A stretch of 64,000 bases of DNA from Jannaschia faecimaris (GCF_900107415.1 NZ_FNPX01000012.1:42257-106256); one strand, 5' to 3'; positions 35,647 through 45,314 are shown, counted from the stretch's first letter. Made by a program: numbers and translations. The notes: generated from the sequence alone by a model not told the origin.

Positions 35647-37080
35647 CTATACGCCCAGTCCCTCGGGAGGCTGATCCAGCAGGTCGCGCAGGCGGCGAAT
35701 GGCATCCTCAAAGCTGGCAAGCGACACGCCGGCATTGACCGACATACGTACCGCATGGGGGGCATTCGCATCGCGCCCGGCGTATTCCTCGGCGGCGCGC
35801 AGCTTGACACCCACTCCTTCTGCCGCGCGGCAGAACGATGAGGCGCGCCAGCCGCGGGGCAACACCAGCCACATGAACGAGACGTCGGGTCGGCAGTGCA
35901 GCTCAAAGCCGTCCAGCACTTGCGCCGCAGTGCGCACATAGGTGCCAACCACTTTCCGCGTGTCCGCCATCAGACCGGGCAGGGCAGGGTCCACCAGCAG
36001 CCGCGCGGCCAGATCGCTCATCGGTGTGGCCATCCCGAAGGAGCTGTACTCTGCCGCCCGGCGCAGGGAGATGCGGTGCGTGCGCGGGGCCATGGCAAAC
36101 CCAAGGCGCAGGGCGGGCGATATCGTCTTGGCGATGGAGGAGATATGCCAGGTGCGTTCCGGGGCCATTAGGCGATAGGTCGGCAGCTCGCTGCGCTCCA
36201 TCTGGTAGCAGTCGTCCTCAAGGATCTGGATGTTGGACGCCCGGGCTACTTCAACGATTTGCCGCCGCCGCGATTCAGGCGTCATGGTGCAGGTCGGGTT
36301 GTGCACGTCGGGCGAGGTGCACAACAGCTGCGCATCGGCATTGCGGGTCGCAGCCTCCAATGCCTCGGGGATGATACCTTCGGCGTCGGTGGCGACCGGT
36401 ATGACATCGGCGCGCAACATCTCCGCCACGCGGCGAAAGCCGGGGTAGGTCAAGTCTTCCACCAGGACCGCCGGGCGCCGGCCCGTCAGCACCGCCTGCA
36501 TCACCAGGCTTATCGCGTGCTGCCCGCCGTTGGTCAGGGTGATGTCATCGACCTCCAGCGGCCCAAGCGCCGGATGGTCGAGGAAGTGCTGCGCCGCTTC
36601 TCGGGCGAGGCGCTCGTTCGCGTGGGCGGGGTAGTGCATCAGGCCCGAAGGCGGATTCGCCGCAATCTCGCCCAGTAGCCTGCGGATCAGATCCACTTGC
36701 CCAACCGAGGGCAGGTGCGGCGACAGCAGGTTCACCATATAGCTGTCACCGCCGGTCAGGTGCGGGGTGGAATCGACTTCTAGCGCCTCAAGCTCACGGT
36801 AGATCGGCGAACGGACACCGGCCTCGGCCACAAAGGTTCCACGCCCCACGGCGGCATCCAGCGTGCCATCGTCCGTCAGGCGCGAATAGGCGCGCGCCAC
36901 GGTTCCGGGGGTGACGCCCACGCGCCACGCCAGGTCGCGCACGGCGGGCAGGCGGGTGCCCGGCGTTAGGTCACCGCGGGTTATGGCCGCGCGGATCGCC
37001 CCCTCCAGAACAACATACTTCGGCCGCTCGTCCGCGCCAAAGTCGACGTGAATGACATTCTGATCCGTGATTGTACTCAT
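35647..37080 (-). CDS. MocR/GntR-type regulator with aminotransferase domain
   Basis: The 477-residue protein has an N-terminal GntR winged helix (about 20-85: GDLTPGTRLPAVRDLAWRVGVTPGTVARAYSRL), then a class I aminotransferase fold with TSPDVHNPTCTMTP and the PLP lysine in SSIAKTISPALRLGFAM. Such proteins are transcription factors that sense PLP or an amino compound. It is divergent from a DUF1127 gene, and ATTGTA repeats lie between the two. Confidence 0.9.
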   Translation of the reverse strand: MSTITDQNVIHVDFGADERPKYVVLEGAIRAAITRGDLTPGTRLPAVRDLAWRVGVTPGTVARAYSRLTDDGTLDAAVGRGTFVAEAGVRSPIYRELEALEVDSTPHLTGGDSYMVNLLSPHLPSVGQVDLIRRLLGEIAANPPSGLMHYPAHANERLAREAAQHFLDHPALGPLEVDDITLTNGGQHAISLVMQAVLTGRRPAVLVEDLTYPGFRRVAEMLRADVIPVATDAEGIIPEALEAATRNADAQLLCTSPDVHNPTCTMTPESRRRQIVEVARASNIQILEDDCYQMERSELPTYRLMAPERTWHISSIAKTISPALRLGFAMAPRTHRISLRRAAEYSSFGMATPMSDLAARLLVDPALPGLMADTRKVVGTYVRTAAQVLDGFELHCRPDVSFMWLVLPRGWRASSFCRAAEGVGVKLRAAEEYAGRDANAPHAVRMSVNAGVSLASFEDAIRRLRDLLDQPPEGLGV

Positions 37081-37112
37081 AACAATGTATCGCTGGATTC
37101 TGTGGATTGGTG

Positions 37113-37150
37113 ATTGTATCTACTAATTGCACCCTAGCGGTAAGATTGTA
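37113..37150. promoter_or_regulatory. ATTGTA direct repeats, candidate MocR operator
   Basis: ATTGTA occurs at 37113-37118 and 37145-37150 (32 bp, three helical turns apart), and again at 37070-37075 at the start of the regulator gene. MocR-type regulators commonly bind direct repeats in the divergent promoter. Binding here is inferred. Confidence 0.45.
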
Positions 37151-37197
37151 CCAACACAAGTAAACATACAAAGGCTGTATCTTGAAAGGATAACTCC

Positions 37198-37425
37198 ATG
37201 ACTGCCCTCGCATTCGACCATCCCGCCCTGAACGCACACGCTGTTCCCTCCGCTTCGCCGGTGGCTGTCGCGCTGATTGCGGCGGGATCGATACTGGCGA
37301 AATGGGAGACACGGGCCCGGACCCGTGCGGATCTTCGGCGTGTCGATCCGGAATTGTACCAAGATATCGGTCTGACCACTGCCGAAGTCCTGATCGAGAC
37401 AGCCAAGCCATTCTGGCGCGCCTGA
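37198..37425 (+). CDS. DUF1127 small protein
   Basis: The 75-residue protein starts at the ATG at 37198 after AAAGGATAACTCC. The C-terminal half, TRADLRRVDPELYQDIGLT, is the DUF1127 (YjiS-like) signature of small Arg-rich, often stress- or phosphate-linked RNA-associated proteins of alphaproteobacteria. It is probably controlled by the divergent MocR regulator. A strong terminator follows. Confidence 0.85.
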   Translation: MTALAFDHPALNAHAVPSASPVAVALIAAGSILAKWETRARTRADLRRVDPELYQDIGLTTAEVLIETAKPFWRA

Positions 37426-37452
37426 CGCGCCGTTCACAAACCCTTCCCCACT

Positions 37453-37488
37453 GGCCGGGTCGTGCATCGCACGCCCGGCCGTTTTTTT
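37453..37488 (+). terminator. Terminator of the DUF1127 gene
   Basis: A GC-rich hairpin (GGCCGGG...CCCGGCC with an inner CGTGC/GCACG stem) is followed by G and seven T. It overlaps the end of the convergent thioesterase gene by two bases. Confidence 0.88.
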
Positions 37489-37903
37489 ATGCGGGCGGGA
37501 TCGAATAGGTCAGGGAGGCGCGCGCCACGGGCCGGTCATCCCCCTCCGAGAACAGCAGGCAATCGCCCACCGCCAACGCCCGGCCCAGTTTCAGCAGGCG
37601 CACATCGCAGATCAGATCGGTATCCGCCGCCGGCTTGCGCATGAAGTCGATGGAGCAATTCGTCGTCACGGCCAGCGCGACAGGCCCGATTCGCGAAAGA
37701 ATCGCGAGGTAGACCGCAACATCCGCCAAGGCGAACATTGAAGGGCCCGACACCGTGCCGCCGGGCCGCAGGTGCCGGTGATCCACGTTCAAACGCACGG
37801 TCAGGCCGTTCATGTCGACGTGTTCGAGTATGAAATCCTCGGCCACCTGAAGAAATTCCGCCGACAAGAACCGTTGCAGCGCCGCCGCATCCATCTTCAG
37901 CAT
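37487..37903 (-). CDS. PaaI-family hot-dog thioesterase
   Basis: The start at the ATG at 37903 (MLKMDAAALQRFL) with AAGGAG upstream gives 138 residues. The hot-dog signature is HRHLRPGGTVSGPSMFALADVAVYLAI, followed by TTNCSIDFMRKP. It probably hydrolyses an aromatic or medium-chain acyl-CoA. It is divergent, by 46 bp, from an enoyl-CoA hydratase gene, suggesting a shared acyl-CoA role. Confidence 0.85.
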   Translation of the reverse strand: MLKMDAAALQRFLSAEFLQVAEDFILEHVDMNGLTVRLNVDHRHLRPGGTVSGPSMFALADVAVYLAILSRIGPVALAVTTNCSIDFMRKPAADTDLICDVRLLKLGRALAVGDCLLFSEGDDRPVARASLTYSIPPA

Positions 37904-37949
37904 TGCAATCGCTCCTTCGTCTTCGCAGTCTGGGCCGCGGGAGGAACCC

Positions 37950-38735
37950 ATGACCGATATTCTGTTGCGCGAGGATCGGGGCGGTATTGCCACGCTGACC
38001 TTGAACGATCCGGGGACGCTCAACGCGTTGTCCGATGAAATGCTGGCGGCGCTGGCAGGTCAACTGTCTGATATCGCGGCGTCCGATTTACGTGTCGTCA
38101 TCCTGCGTGCTGCGGGGCGGGCCTTTTGCGCGGGTCATCACCTGCGCCAGATGCAGGCCATGCGCCAGGCGGAGGACGGGGGGCAGGCAGCCTTTGCCGA
38201 TCTGTTCGACCGCTGTGCCGCCGTGATGGGCCAGATACGCAGCCTGCCGCAACCGGTCGTCGCCCGTGTTCAGGGGCTGGCCGCAGCCGCCGGGTGCCAG
38301 TTGGTCGCGACCTGCGATCTGGCCGTCGCCGCCGAGGAGGCGCAATTCGGGGTGAACGGCGTGAATATCGGTCTGTTCTGCTCCACGCCTATGGTCGCCT
38401 TGACCCGAAACATTGGCCGTAAGCGCGCGTTCGAGATGCTGTCGATGGGCCAGTTCCTAAGCGCTGAAGACGCGCAGGCGGCGGGGCTTATCAACCGGGC
38501 CGTCCCGATGGAGGCGCTGGACGCCAGTGTCGACGACTTCGCGGACAAGCTGGCGGGTAAACTGCCGTCGGCGGTCCGCATCGGCAAGGGGCTGTTCCAT
38601 GCGCAGGCCGAGATGCCCATCGACGATGCCTATGCGCTGGCCCGCGACGCCATGGTCGCCAATCTAGGTGATGAAGATACGGCTGAGGGGATACAGGCGT
38701 TCCTTGAAAAGCGTGCCCCCCGCTGGACGCCCTAG
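37950..38735 (+). CDS. Enoyl-CoA hydratase/isomerase family protein
   Basis: The 261-residue crotonase-fold protein has VVILRAAGRAFCAGHHLRQMQ (oxyanion hole), QPVVARVQGLAAAAGCQLVATCDLAVAAEEAQFG and the second oxyanion region GLFCSTPMVALTRNIG. The position of the usual catalytic Glu after GCQL is not clearly conserved, so the precise reaction is open. It starts with GGAGG just upstream at 37940. Confidence 0.88.
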   Translation: MTDILLREDRGGIATLTLNDPGTLNALSDEMLAALAGQLSDIAASDLRVVILRAAGRAFCAGHHLRQMQAMRQAEDGGQAAFADLFDRCAAVMGQIRSLPQPVVARVQGLAAAAGCQLVATCDLAVAAEEAQFGVNGVNIGLFCSTPMVALTRNIGRKRAFEMLSMGQFLSAEDAQAAGLINRAVPMEALDASVDDFADKLAGKLPSAVRIGKGLFHAQAEMPIDDAYALARDAMVANLGDEDTAEGIQAFLEKRAPRWTP

Positions 38736-38771
38736 GCCAGCCCGCGTATCCGGGGCCAAAGGAGCCCATGA

Positions 38772-39566
38772 ATGCGCATTCTGATCACCAACGACGACGG
38801 AATATCGGCCCCCGGCCTGTCCGTCCTGCAAGACATTGCCACGGAAGTCGCCGGTCCGGACGGCGAAGTCTGGATCGTGGCCCCTGCGTTCGAGCAGTCG
38901 GGGGTCGGGCATTGCATCAATTACGTGAAGCCCTCGATGATCACGCAGTTGGAGGAGCGGCGTTTCGCGATCGAAGGCTCGCCCGCGGATTGCGTGCTGG
39001 CCGGTCTGGGAGAACTGGTGGACGGTGAGATCGACTTAGTGCTGTCCGGCGTGAATCGCGGCAACAATGCCGGGGAAAACACGATGTATTCGGGCACCAT
39101 CGGGGCCGCGATGGAGGCCGCCTTGCAGGGCGTGCGCGGCATCGCGATGTCGCAATTCTACGGCCCGCACAACGTCAAGCTCGACAACCCGTTCGATTCC
39201 GCCGCCGTCCACGGGGTCGACTGCGTTCGCCGTCTGATCGAAGGGGCCGAATGGGGCGGTGACGATTACAAGCTTTTCTATAACGTCAACTTCCCTCCTT
39301 GCCCCGCCAATAGCGTAAAGGGTCTGGCGGCTGTCGCGCAGGGGTATCGCGGTGACGGTCGTATGGGTGTGCATCCGCAGACAGCTCCTTCGGGGCGCAA
39401 GTACCTGTGGATCAAGGGATCTGCTCAGGGCGAGCCGACGCAGCCGGGCACGGATGTTAAGGCCAATGTGGAGGGCTGGGTGTCGGTCACGCCGATGCGT
39501 TGCGACCTGACGGACCGGGCCGCGCTGGACGGTTTGCGCGGCGTTCTTGACGATTACGGCGGCTGA
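38772..39566 (+). CDS. surE: 5'-nucleotidase / exopolyphosphatase SurE
   Basis: The 264-residue protein starts [15 protein letters not shown], the metal-binding signature of SurE, and has [25 protein letters not shown]. It dephosphorylates nucleoside monophosphates and is linked to stationary-phase survival. pcm starts two bases after its stop, the classic surE-pcm arrangement. Confidence 0.97.
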   Translation: MRILITNDDGISAPGLSVLQDIATEVAGPDGEVWIVAPAFEQSGVGHCINYVKPSMITQLEERRFAIEGSPADCVLAGLGELVDGEIDLVLSGVNRGNNAGENTMYSGTIGAAMEAALQGVRGIAMSQFYGPHNVKLDNPFDSAAVHGVDCVRRLIEGAEWGGDDYKLFYNVNFPPCPANSVKGLAAVAQGYRGDGRMGVHPQTAPSGRKYLWIKGSAQGEPTQPGTDVKANVEGWVSVTPMRCDLTDRAALDGLRGVLDDYGG

Positions 39567-39568
39567 CT

Positions 39569-40207
39569 ATGGCTTCGCCCGAAGATACGATGCGGCTCCA
39601 ACTCACGCTGCGGTCGCGCGGGGTCAAGGACCTGCGCGTGCTGACGGCGATGGAGCGAGTGGATCGGGCTATCTTCGTGACCGAGACCTTTGCCGCGCGG
39701 GCCTACGACGATGTGCCACTTCCGATTGCGGGCGGGCAGACCATAAGCCAGCCCAGTGTCGTGGGGCAGATGACGCAGGCGCTCGGTGTGCAGCCGCGCG
39801 ACAAGGTGCTGGAAGTGGGAACGGGCACCGGATACCAAGCCGCGATCCTGTCGCACCTGGCCCGGCGGGTCTATACGGTGGAACGGCAACGTGCTCTCAC
39901 GCGGATCGCACAAGCCAATCACAAGGAGCTGGGCCTGTCGAATATCACTCAGATCACGGGTGACGGAAGCTATGGCCTGCCCGATCAGGCCCCCTTCGAC
40001 CGGATCCTTGTGACTGCCGCCGCCGAAGATCCGCCCGGTCCCCTGTTGGCACAGTTGCGCATAGGGGGTAGTATGGTTGTGCCCGTAGGCGTGTCCGACC
40101 ACGTACAGACCTTGATAAAGGTGACGCGGACGGAAACTGGGTACGAATATGAGGAGCTTTCACCAGTGCGCTTTGTGCCATTGGTGGAGGGGGTGGAACA
40201 CGACTGA
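39569..40207 (+). CDS. pcm: Protein-L-isoaspartate O-methyltransferase
   Basis: The 212-residue protein has [20 protein letters not shown] and the SAM-binding [16 protein letters not shown]. It repairs isoaspartyl residues in damaged proteins. It lies between surE and a LytM-family lipoprotein gene in one operon. Confidence 0.96.
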   Translation: MASPEDTMRLQLTLRSRGVKDLRVLTAMERVDRAIFVTETFAARAYDDVPLPIAGGQTISQPSVVGQMTQALGVQPRDKVLEVGTGTGYQAAILSHLARRVYTVERQRALTRIAQANHKELGLSNITQITGDGSYGLPDQAPFDRILVTAAAEDPPGPLLAQLRIGGSMVVPVGVSDHVQTLIKVTRTETGYEYEELSPVRFVPLVEGVEHD

Positions 40208-40248
40208 AGGACGTGCCATCCCGACTTGGGGCAGCAGAGGGGACAGTG

Positions 40249-41427
40249 ATGTCCATAACAGGCAAGACCGCTTGGATCGGGCTTATGACAAGCGTCGGCA
40301 TCTTGGCAGGGTGTTCCGAATTCCAATCGGGCAATCTCGACTTCGATCTGCGTAACAACGCTGGAACCATCGACACGACCGAAGGGGTCCGGCTGACTCC
40401 TGCGGCTCGTCCGATGCCGGATGCGAACGGGTTGATTACCTACTCGACCTATCAGGTCGCCGTCGCGCGGCGTGGGGATACGGTCCAGACGGTTGCGGAC
40501 CGGATCGGCTATTCTTCCATCGAGCTGGCACGGTTCAACGGTGTGTCGCCAGACACCCGGTTGAACAAGGATGCCGTTTTGGCGTTGCCCGGTCGCATCG
40601 TGCCGGAGGCGGCGACCAATGGCGCGCGGCCAGACATCAGCAGCATCGCCGGCGCGGCCATTGATCGCGCATCCGGCGGAACTTCGCCGCAGGTCACGGT
40701 GCAAGGCGGGCAGGAGCCCGTGCGCCACCGCGTGGCCCGTGGTGAGACGGCTTTCTCCATCGCGCGCCTTTACGGTGTGAGCCCGTCGGCGCTTGCCGAA
40801 TGGAACGGGCTTGGCCCCGATCTCGCAGTGCGCGAGGGCCAATATCTGCTGATCCCGCTGGTGGTCAGTGAAGATGGTGCGCTTGAAATCGCGACGCCCG
40901 CGCCGGGCGTGGGCACCGCCACGCCGGTGCCGCCGTCGGCGAGTTCCGCGCTGCCCGAAGCTGTCGAAGCCGAACCGCTTCCCGATGGCCCGCAGCTGGA
41001 CCAGTTCCGTACGGCGGCCAGCGCACCGGCCCCTGCGCGTGAACCGGTGTCCACCTCGGCACCGGAACCGGAGGCCACTCTGTCCAGGTTGCGCCGCCCC
41101 GTTGCGGGCGAGGTTCTGCGCCCCTTCTCGGGCCGGAACGAAGGAATTGATTTCCGCGCCTCCGAGGGAACTGCGGTTCAGGCCGCCGCGACCGGGACCG
41201 TCGCCGCAATCACACGCGACACCGATCAGGTGCCCATCCTGGTGCTGCGGCACGAGGGGGGGCTGCTGACGGTTTATGCCAACATCAAGGATATCCGCGT
41301 CGCGAAGGGTGATTCCATCGCCGCCGGCCAACGTGTGGCCAGCGTGGGTGGCGGCGACCCCGCGTTCCTTCATTTCGAGGTCAGGCGCGGCTTCGATGCC
41401 ATCGATCCGGCTCCGTTGTTGCGCTGA
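40249..41427 (+). CDS. LysM and degenerate LytM (M23-like) lipoprotein, NlpD/DipM type
   Basis: The ATG at 40249 gives 392 residues with a lipobox (SVGILAGCS). LysM domains lie at about 72-118 (YQVAVARRGDTVQTVADRIG) and 165-210 (HRVARGETAFSIARLYG). A proline/alanine-rich linker leads to the C-terminal M23 domain (about 285-390). The zinc ligands are not all kept: GRNEGIDFR replaces the usual H-x-GID, and YANI replaces YAH. It is therefore probably an amidase activator in cell separation rather than a peptidase. The surE-pcm-nlpD order supports this. Confidence 0.9.
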   Translation: MSITGKTAWIGLMTSVGILAGCSEFQSGNLDFDLRNNAGTIDTTEGVRLTPAARPMPDANGLITYSTYQVAVARRGDTVQTVADRIGYSSIELARFNGVSPDTRLNKDAVLALPGRIVPEAATNGARPDISSIAGAAIDRASGGTSPQVTVQGGQEPVRHRVARGETAFSIARLYGVSPSALAEWNGLGPDLAVREGQYLLIPLVVSEDGALEIATPAPGVGTATPVPPSASSALPEAVEAEPLPDGPQLDQFRTAASAPAPAREPVSTSAPEPEATLSRLRRPVAGEVLRPFSGRNEGIDFRASEGTAVQAAATGTVAAITRDTDQVPILVLRHEGGLLTVYANIKDIRVAKGDSIAAGQRVASVGGGDPAFLHFEVRRGFDAIDPAPLLR

Positions 41428-41549
41428 GACGCGACAGATCGGTGCAGGATGCGCAATTTTGCGTGCGGGCGCTTTCATGTGCCCGGCGCAATGCGTACAT
41501 AACGTCGAGACAGGATTTTGGGCCACCGCGCCCCTGAGGGAGAAAACTC

Positions 41550-41777
41550 ATGCTCAACAACATCGGCCTTCCGGGCCTTCTTCTTATCGCCGTCGTCGTT
41601 CTGGTGCTGTTCGGTCGAGGAAAGATATCCAGCCTGATGGGCGAGGTCGGGAAGGGCATCACGTCCTTCAAGAAGGGCGTAGCCGACGGTGCCAAGGATG
41701 ATGAGGCCGATCCGGCGCTTGCCGATACCTCCGCCGCACGCGACGTCACGCCCGAGGCGGAGAAAGACAAGGTCTGA
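41550..41777 (+). CDS. tatA: Sec-independent translocase TatA
   Basis: The 75-residue protein has one N-terminal TM helix ([16 protein letters not shown]) directly followed by the [23 protein letters not shown] amphipathic helix. It builds the pore of the twin-arginine export system. GAGGGAG precedes the start. tatB follows 23 bp downstream. Confidence 0.95.
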   Translation: MLNNIGLPGLLLIAVVVLVLFGRGKISSLMGEVGKGITSFKKGVADGAKDDEADPALADTSAARDVTPEAEKDKV

Positions 41778-41800
41778 TCTGAGACCGGAGGGCACGGCCC

Positions 41801-42265
41801 ATGTTCGATATCGGTTGGAGCGAACTTCTGCTGATCGGCGTCGTCGCGTTGATCGTGGTGGGTCCAAAGGACTTGCCGCGAATGTTCCGCACGCTTGGTG
41901 AATTTACCGGCAAGGCACGGAAGATGGCGCGGGAGTTTCAGAATGCGATGAATGATGCCGCAAAGGAAAGCGGCGTCGGCGATATCGCGGGTGACCTCAA
42001 GAAGATGTCAAACCCCAAGGATCTCGGTATGGACGCCATCAAGGATGCGACACGCGATTTGTCGGCGTGGAGCCCTGATGAGGCAGATGGTGCTGCAGCC
42101 AAGCCTGACGCTGGCCTGTCCGAAGATCGCGCGGCAGCCAAGGCGAAGATCGAGGCGGCGACGGAGGCCAAGGCCGAGGCTCGCCGTGCCTCCGAGGCGG
42201 CCGAACTGGCCGATGAACCAGAGGTCTCCGCGCCTGCCGCCCCCGAGACGGACAAGACCACATGA
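41801..42265 (+). CDS. tatB: Sec-independent translocase TatB
   Basis: The 154-residue protein begins MFDIGWSELLLIGVVALIVVGPKDLPRMFRTLGEFTG, the TatB signature with Glu8 and the Gly-Pro hinge, followed by an amphipathic helix and a long Ala/Glu-rich tail. It recognises Tat substrates with TatC. It overlaps tatC by 4 bases. Confidence 0.95.
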   Translation: MFDIGWSELLLIGVVALIVVGPKDLPRMFRTLGEFTGKARKMAREFQNAMNDAAKESGVGDIAGDLKKMSNPKDLGMDAIKDATRDLSAWSPDEADGAAAKPDAGLSEDRAAAKAKIEAATEAKAEARRASEAAELADEPEVSAPAAPETDKTT

Positions 42266-43140
42266 GCGACATCGACGACAGTTCTGCCCCGCTGATCGAG
42301 CATCTGGCGGAGTTGCGGACGCGGCTGATCCGGGCAGTGGCCGCATTTTTGGTCGGCATGATCGTCTGCTTTACCGTGGGTGAGCAGATTCTTGAGTTTC
42401 TGCTGCGCCCGATCGAGGCGACGATGCGCGCGTTGGGCGACCCCAATCCGCAGATGATTTACACCGCACCGCAGGAGTATTTCTTCACCTTGATCCGTGT
42501 GTCGGTTGTGGGTGGGCTGATGATCTCCTTCCCGGTTATCGCGCACCAGCTTTGGCGTTTCGTGGCCCCCGGCCTCTATAAGAACGAGAAGAACGCGTTC
42601 CTGCCGTTCCTGATCGCGTCGCCACTGCTTTTTGCTTTGGGCGCGGCATTCGCGCATTTCGTTGTGGTGCCGCTGGCGATGCAGTTCTTTCTCGGGTTTG
42701 CCGACGTCAAACAGGTCATCGCGGGGGCCATTCCGACCGACGTACCAGAGGGTATCGTGATCACCGACCCGGCCGGACCCGCCGTGCGCGAAGGCATCAG
42801 CATAACCTTCGCGGGCAAGGTCAACGAGTCCCTGGATATCACGTTGAAAATGATCGTGGCCTTCGGGCTGTGCTTTCAACTTCCGGTTCTGCTGACCCTG
42901 ATGGGCAAGGCGGGGCTTGTTTCGGCCGAGGGGCTGGGCGGCGTGCGCAAATATGCGGTTGTCGGTATCTTGCTGCTTGCCGCCCTTGTTACGCCGCCGG
43001 ATGTCATCACGCAGGTGATCCTGTTTGTCGTGGTTTACGGCCTCTACGAGATCTCGATCTGGCTGGTCCGCATGGTCGAGCGTAAGCGAGAGAAGCAGAT
43101 GCGGGCCGAGGGCCTTCTCGACGAGGATGAGAGCCTTTGA
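42262..43140 (+). CDS. tatC: Sec-independent translocase TatC
   Basis: The 292-residue protein has six TM helices, the N-terminal PLIEHLAELRTRLIRAV signature, and a conserved PQEYFFTLIRVS loop. It carries a longer than usual periplasmic insert around residues 155-185 (IPTDVPEGIVITDPAGPAVR). It is the receptor for twin-arginine signal peptides. Its stop overlaps the start of the following ATPase gene. Confidence 0.96.
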   Translation: MSDIDDSSAPLIEHLAELRTRLIRAVAAFLVGMIVCFTVGEQILEFLLRPIEATMRALGDPNPQMIYTAPQEYFFTLIRVSVVGGLMISFPVIAHQLWRFVAPGLYKNEKNAFLPFLIASPLLFALGAAFAHFVVVPLAMQFFLGFADVKQVIAGAIPTDVPEGIVITDPAGPAVREGISITFAGKVNESLDITLKMIVAFGLCFQLPVLLTLMGKAGLVSAEGLGGVRKYAVVGILLLAALVTPPDVITQVILFVVVYGLYEISIWLVRMVERKREKQMRAEGLLDEDESL

Positions 43141-43979
43141 CCGACGCGCCCGAAGCCCAAAGCCTTGCCCGGATTGCAGACGCACTCGACCGTCTGGCCC
43201 CACCGCCCTTTGCGCCCCCCGCGTGGCAAGCCGGTGCCTATGTCTGGCATACTGCGCCCGACCGGCTGGTCCCCGTGCCCAAACCGAACCGCATCCCGCT
43301 GAGCCTGCTGCTGGGTATCGACCGGGCGAGTGATACGCTGTTGGCGAACACACGGCGGTTCGCCGACGGGCTGCCCGCCAACAACGCCTTGCTTTGGGGC
43401 GCGCGTGGAATGGGAAAATCCAGTCTTGTCAAGGCGGTACACGGCGAACTTGAAGGTGCCGGTCTCAAGCTGGTCGAGTTGCAGCGTGAAGATATCCAGA
43501 CCGTCGGCACGCTGCTGGCCGTGCTGCGCGACGCGCCGCATCGGTTCGTTCTGTATTGCGACGACCTCAGCTTCAGCCACGACGACGCGGCCTACAAATC
43601 GCTCAAGGCCGTGCTGGACGGCGGGATCGAGGGGCGGCCGGACAACGTCATCTTTTATGCCACGTCGAACCGTCGCCACCTGATGCCGCGCGACATGATC
43701 GAAAATGAACGCTCCTCCTCAATCAGTCCGAGCGAAGCGGTCGAGGAAAAGGTCAGCCTATCGGACCGCTTCGGCCTTTGGTTGGGTTTTCATCCCTGCG
43801 ACCAGGATTCCTATCTTTCGATGATTCGCGGATATTGCGATGCGTTCGGCGTTGCGATTGCCGACGATGACTTGCGGGCGCAGGCCGTCGAATGGCAGGC
43901 CACGCGCGGATCGCGGTCGGGACGGGTTGCATGGCAGTTCTTTACCGACCTTGCCGGACGGCAGGGGATTTCTCTGTAA
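43137..43979 (+). CDS. DUF815 family AAA+ ATPase
   Basis: The 280-residue protein starts at a TTG that overlaps the tatC stop (TTGA). Walker A is GARGMGKSSL, Walker B LYCDDLSF, with ATSNRRHL as sensor 1. DUF815 ATPases are widespread in alphaproteobacteria; the function is not established. The position at the end of the tat operon suggests co-expression. Confidence 0.9.
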   Translation: MTDAPEAQSLARIADALDRLAPPPFAPPAWQAGAYVWHTAPDRLVPVPKPNRIPLSLLLGIDRASDTLLANTRRFADGLPANNALLWGARGMGKSSLVKAVHGELEGAGLKLVELQREDIQTVGTLLAVLRDAPHRFVLYCDDLSFSHDDAAYKSLKAVLDGGIEGRPDNVIFYATSNRRHLMPRDMIENERSSSISPSEAVEEKVSLSDRFGLWLGFHPCDQDSYLSMIRGYCDAFGVAIADDDLRAQAVEWQATRGSRSGRVAWQFFTDLAGRQGISL

Positions 43980-44101
43980 ACCGGCCTTCAAACCGCGTTT
44001 AAAAGTTCCCTGCCGCGAATTTGGACGCTTTCATCTCCGCTTCACGTTTAATAATCTCCCGTATCAAGGCTCACAAAGAGTCGATCAACCGGGAGACTAT
44101 G

Positions 44102-45292
44102 ATGAAGAAGTTTTTGCTGGCATCCGCCGCAACCCTTGCCGCTTCGGCTGCCTTTGCCGATGCGCACTCGCCTGTAAAGCTGGGTGTCGTTCTGGGCTTT
44201 ACCGGCCCGCTGGAAAGCCTCGCCCCGCAGATGGCTGCCGGTGCTGAAATGGCCATGGCGGAAGTAACCGACTCGGGCCTGCTGCTTGACGGTGCCACGG
44301 TCGAGCCTGTCCGCGCCGACTCCACCTGCATCGACGCCGCCGCCGCCACCTCCGCGACCGAACGTCTGATCACCGGTGACGGCGTTGCCGGCATCGTTGG
44401 GGCCGACTGCTCGGGTGTGACCGGCGCAATGCTGTCGAACGTCGCGGTGCCGAACGGCGTCGTGATGATCTCGCCGTCGGCCACGTCGCCGGGTCTTTCG
44501 ATCGCCGAAGACAATGGCCTGTTCTTCCGTACCGCCCCGTCGGATGCGCGGCAGGGCGTTATCATGACCGAGATCCTGATGGACAAGGGTATCGAGTCGG
44601 TTGCGCTGACTTACACCAACAACGACTACGGCAAGGGCCTGGCGGATGCGTTCCAGACGGCCTTCCAGGAAGCCGGCGGCACCGTTACGATTTCGGCGGC
44701 CCACGAAGACGGCAAGGCAGACTATTCGGCCGAAGTCGGCGCGCTGGCCGCGGCCGGTGGGGACCGCCTGGTTGTTGCGGGCTATGTCGACCAAGGCGGA
44801 TCAGGCGTCGTGCGCGCCTCGATCGACTCGGGCGCGTTCGACACGTTCCACTTCCCTGACGGCATGATTTCGCAGGCCCTCGTTGACAACTTCGGGTCGG
44901 AAATCGACGGTTCGACCGGTCAGAATCCGGGCACCGACAGCCCCGGTGCCGCACTGTATCAGGAAATGGCTGCCGCCGCCGATTATGACGGCACCTCGCC
45001 GTTCTCGGCCGAAGCCTATGACGCGGCCGCGCTGATCATGCTGGCCATGCAGGCCTCTGGTTCCACCGATCCGTCGGTTTATAAGGACGCCGTCATGGAC
45101 GTCGCCAACGCCCCCGGCGAGCAGATCCTGCCCGGCGAGTTGGCCAAGGGCCTGCAGATCCTGGCTGACGGCGGCGACATCGACTACGTCGGTGCCTCGG
45201 CGGTCGAGCTGATCGGACCGGGTGAATCTGCCGGTAACTACCGTGAAGTCGGTTTTGCCGATGGTGACCTGGTGGTTGAAGGCTACCGCTAA
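44102..45292 (+). CDS. Branched-chain amino-acid ABC transporter, substrate-binding protein
   Basis: The 396-residue protein starts at the second of two adjacent ATGs (44102; 44099 is the alternative), with GGGAG at proper distance. A signal peptide (MKKFLLASAATLAASAAFA) precedes a Peripla_BP_6 (LivJ/LivK-like) domain: VKLGVVLGFTGPLESLA and ISPSATSPGL. It binds the ligand in the periplasm for the transporter encoded downstream. A strong hairpin follows its stop. Confidence 0.93.
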   Translation: MKKFLLASAATLAASAAFADAHSPVKLGVVLGFTGPLESLAPQMAAGAEMAMAEVTDSGLLLDGATVEPVRADSTCIDAAAATSATERLITGDGVAGIVGADCSGVTGAMLSNVAVPNGVVMISPSATSPGLSIAEDNGLFFRTAPSDARQGVIMTEILMDKGIESVALTYTNNDYGKGLADAFQTAFQEAGGTVTISAAHEDGKADYSAEVGALAAAGGDRLVVAGYVDQGGSGVVRASIDSGAFDTFHFPDGMISQALVDNFGSEIDGSTGQNPGTDSPGAALYQEMAAAADYDGTSPFSAEAYDAAALIMLAMQASGSTDPSVYKDAVMDVANAPGEQILPGELAKGLQILADGGDIDYVGASAVELIGPGESAGNYREVGFADGDLVVEGYR

Positions 45293-45314
45293 GTCCTGCA
45301 CGATCCGAAGACAG

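Noticed and set aside
39985..41526. 513-codon minus-strand open frame antisense to pcm and the LytM gene
   Set aside because: It is a mirror frame of GC-rich coding DNA on the other strand; its product is Arg/His/Gly-rich with no domain, and the plus-strand genes are certain.
41938..43353. 471-codon minus-strand open frame over tatB-tatC
   Set aside because: Shadow of tatBC, with skewed composition and no ribosome site.
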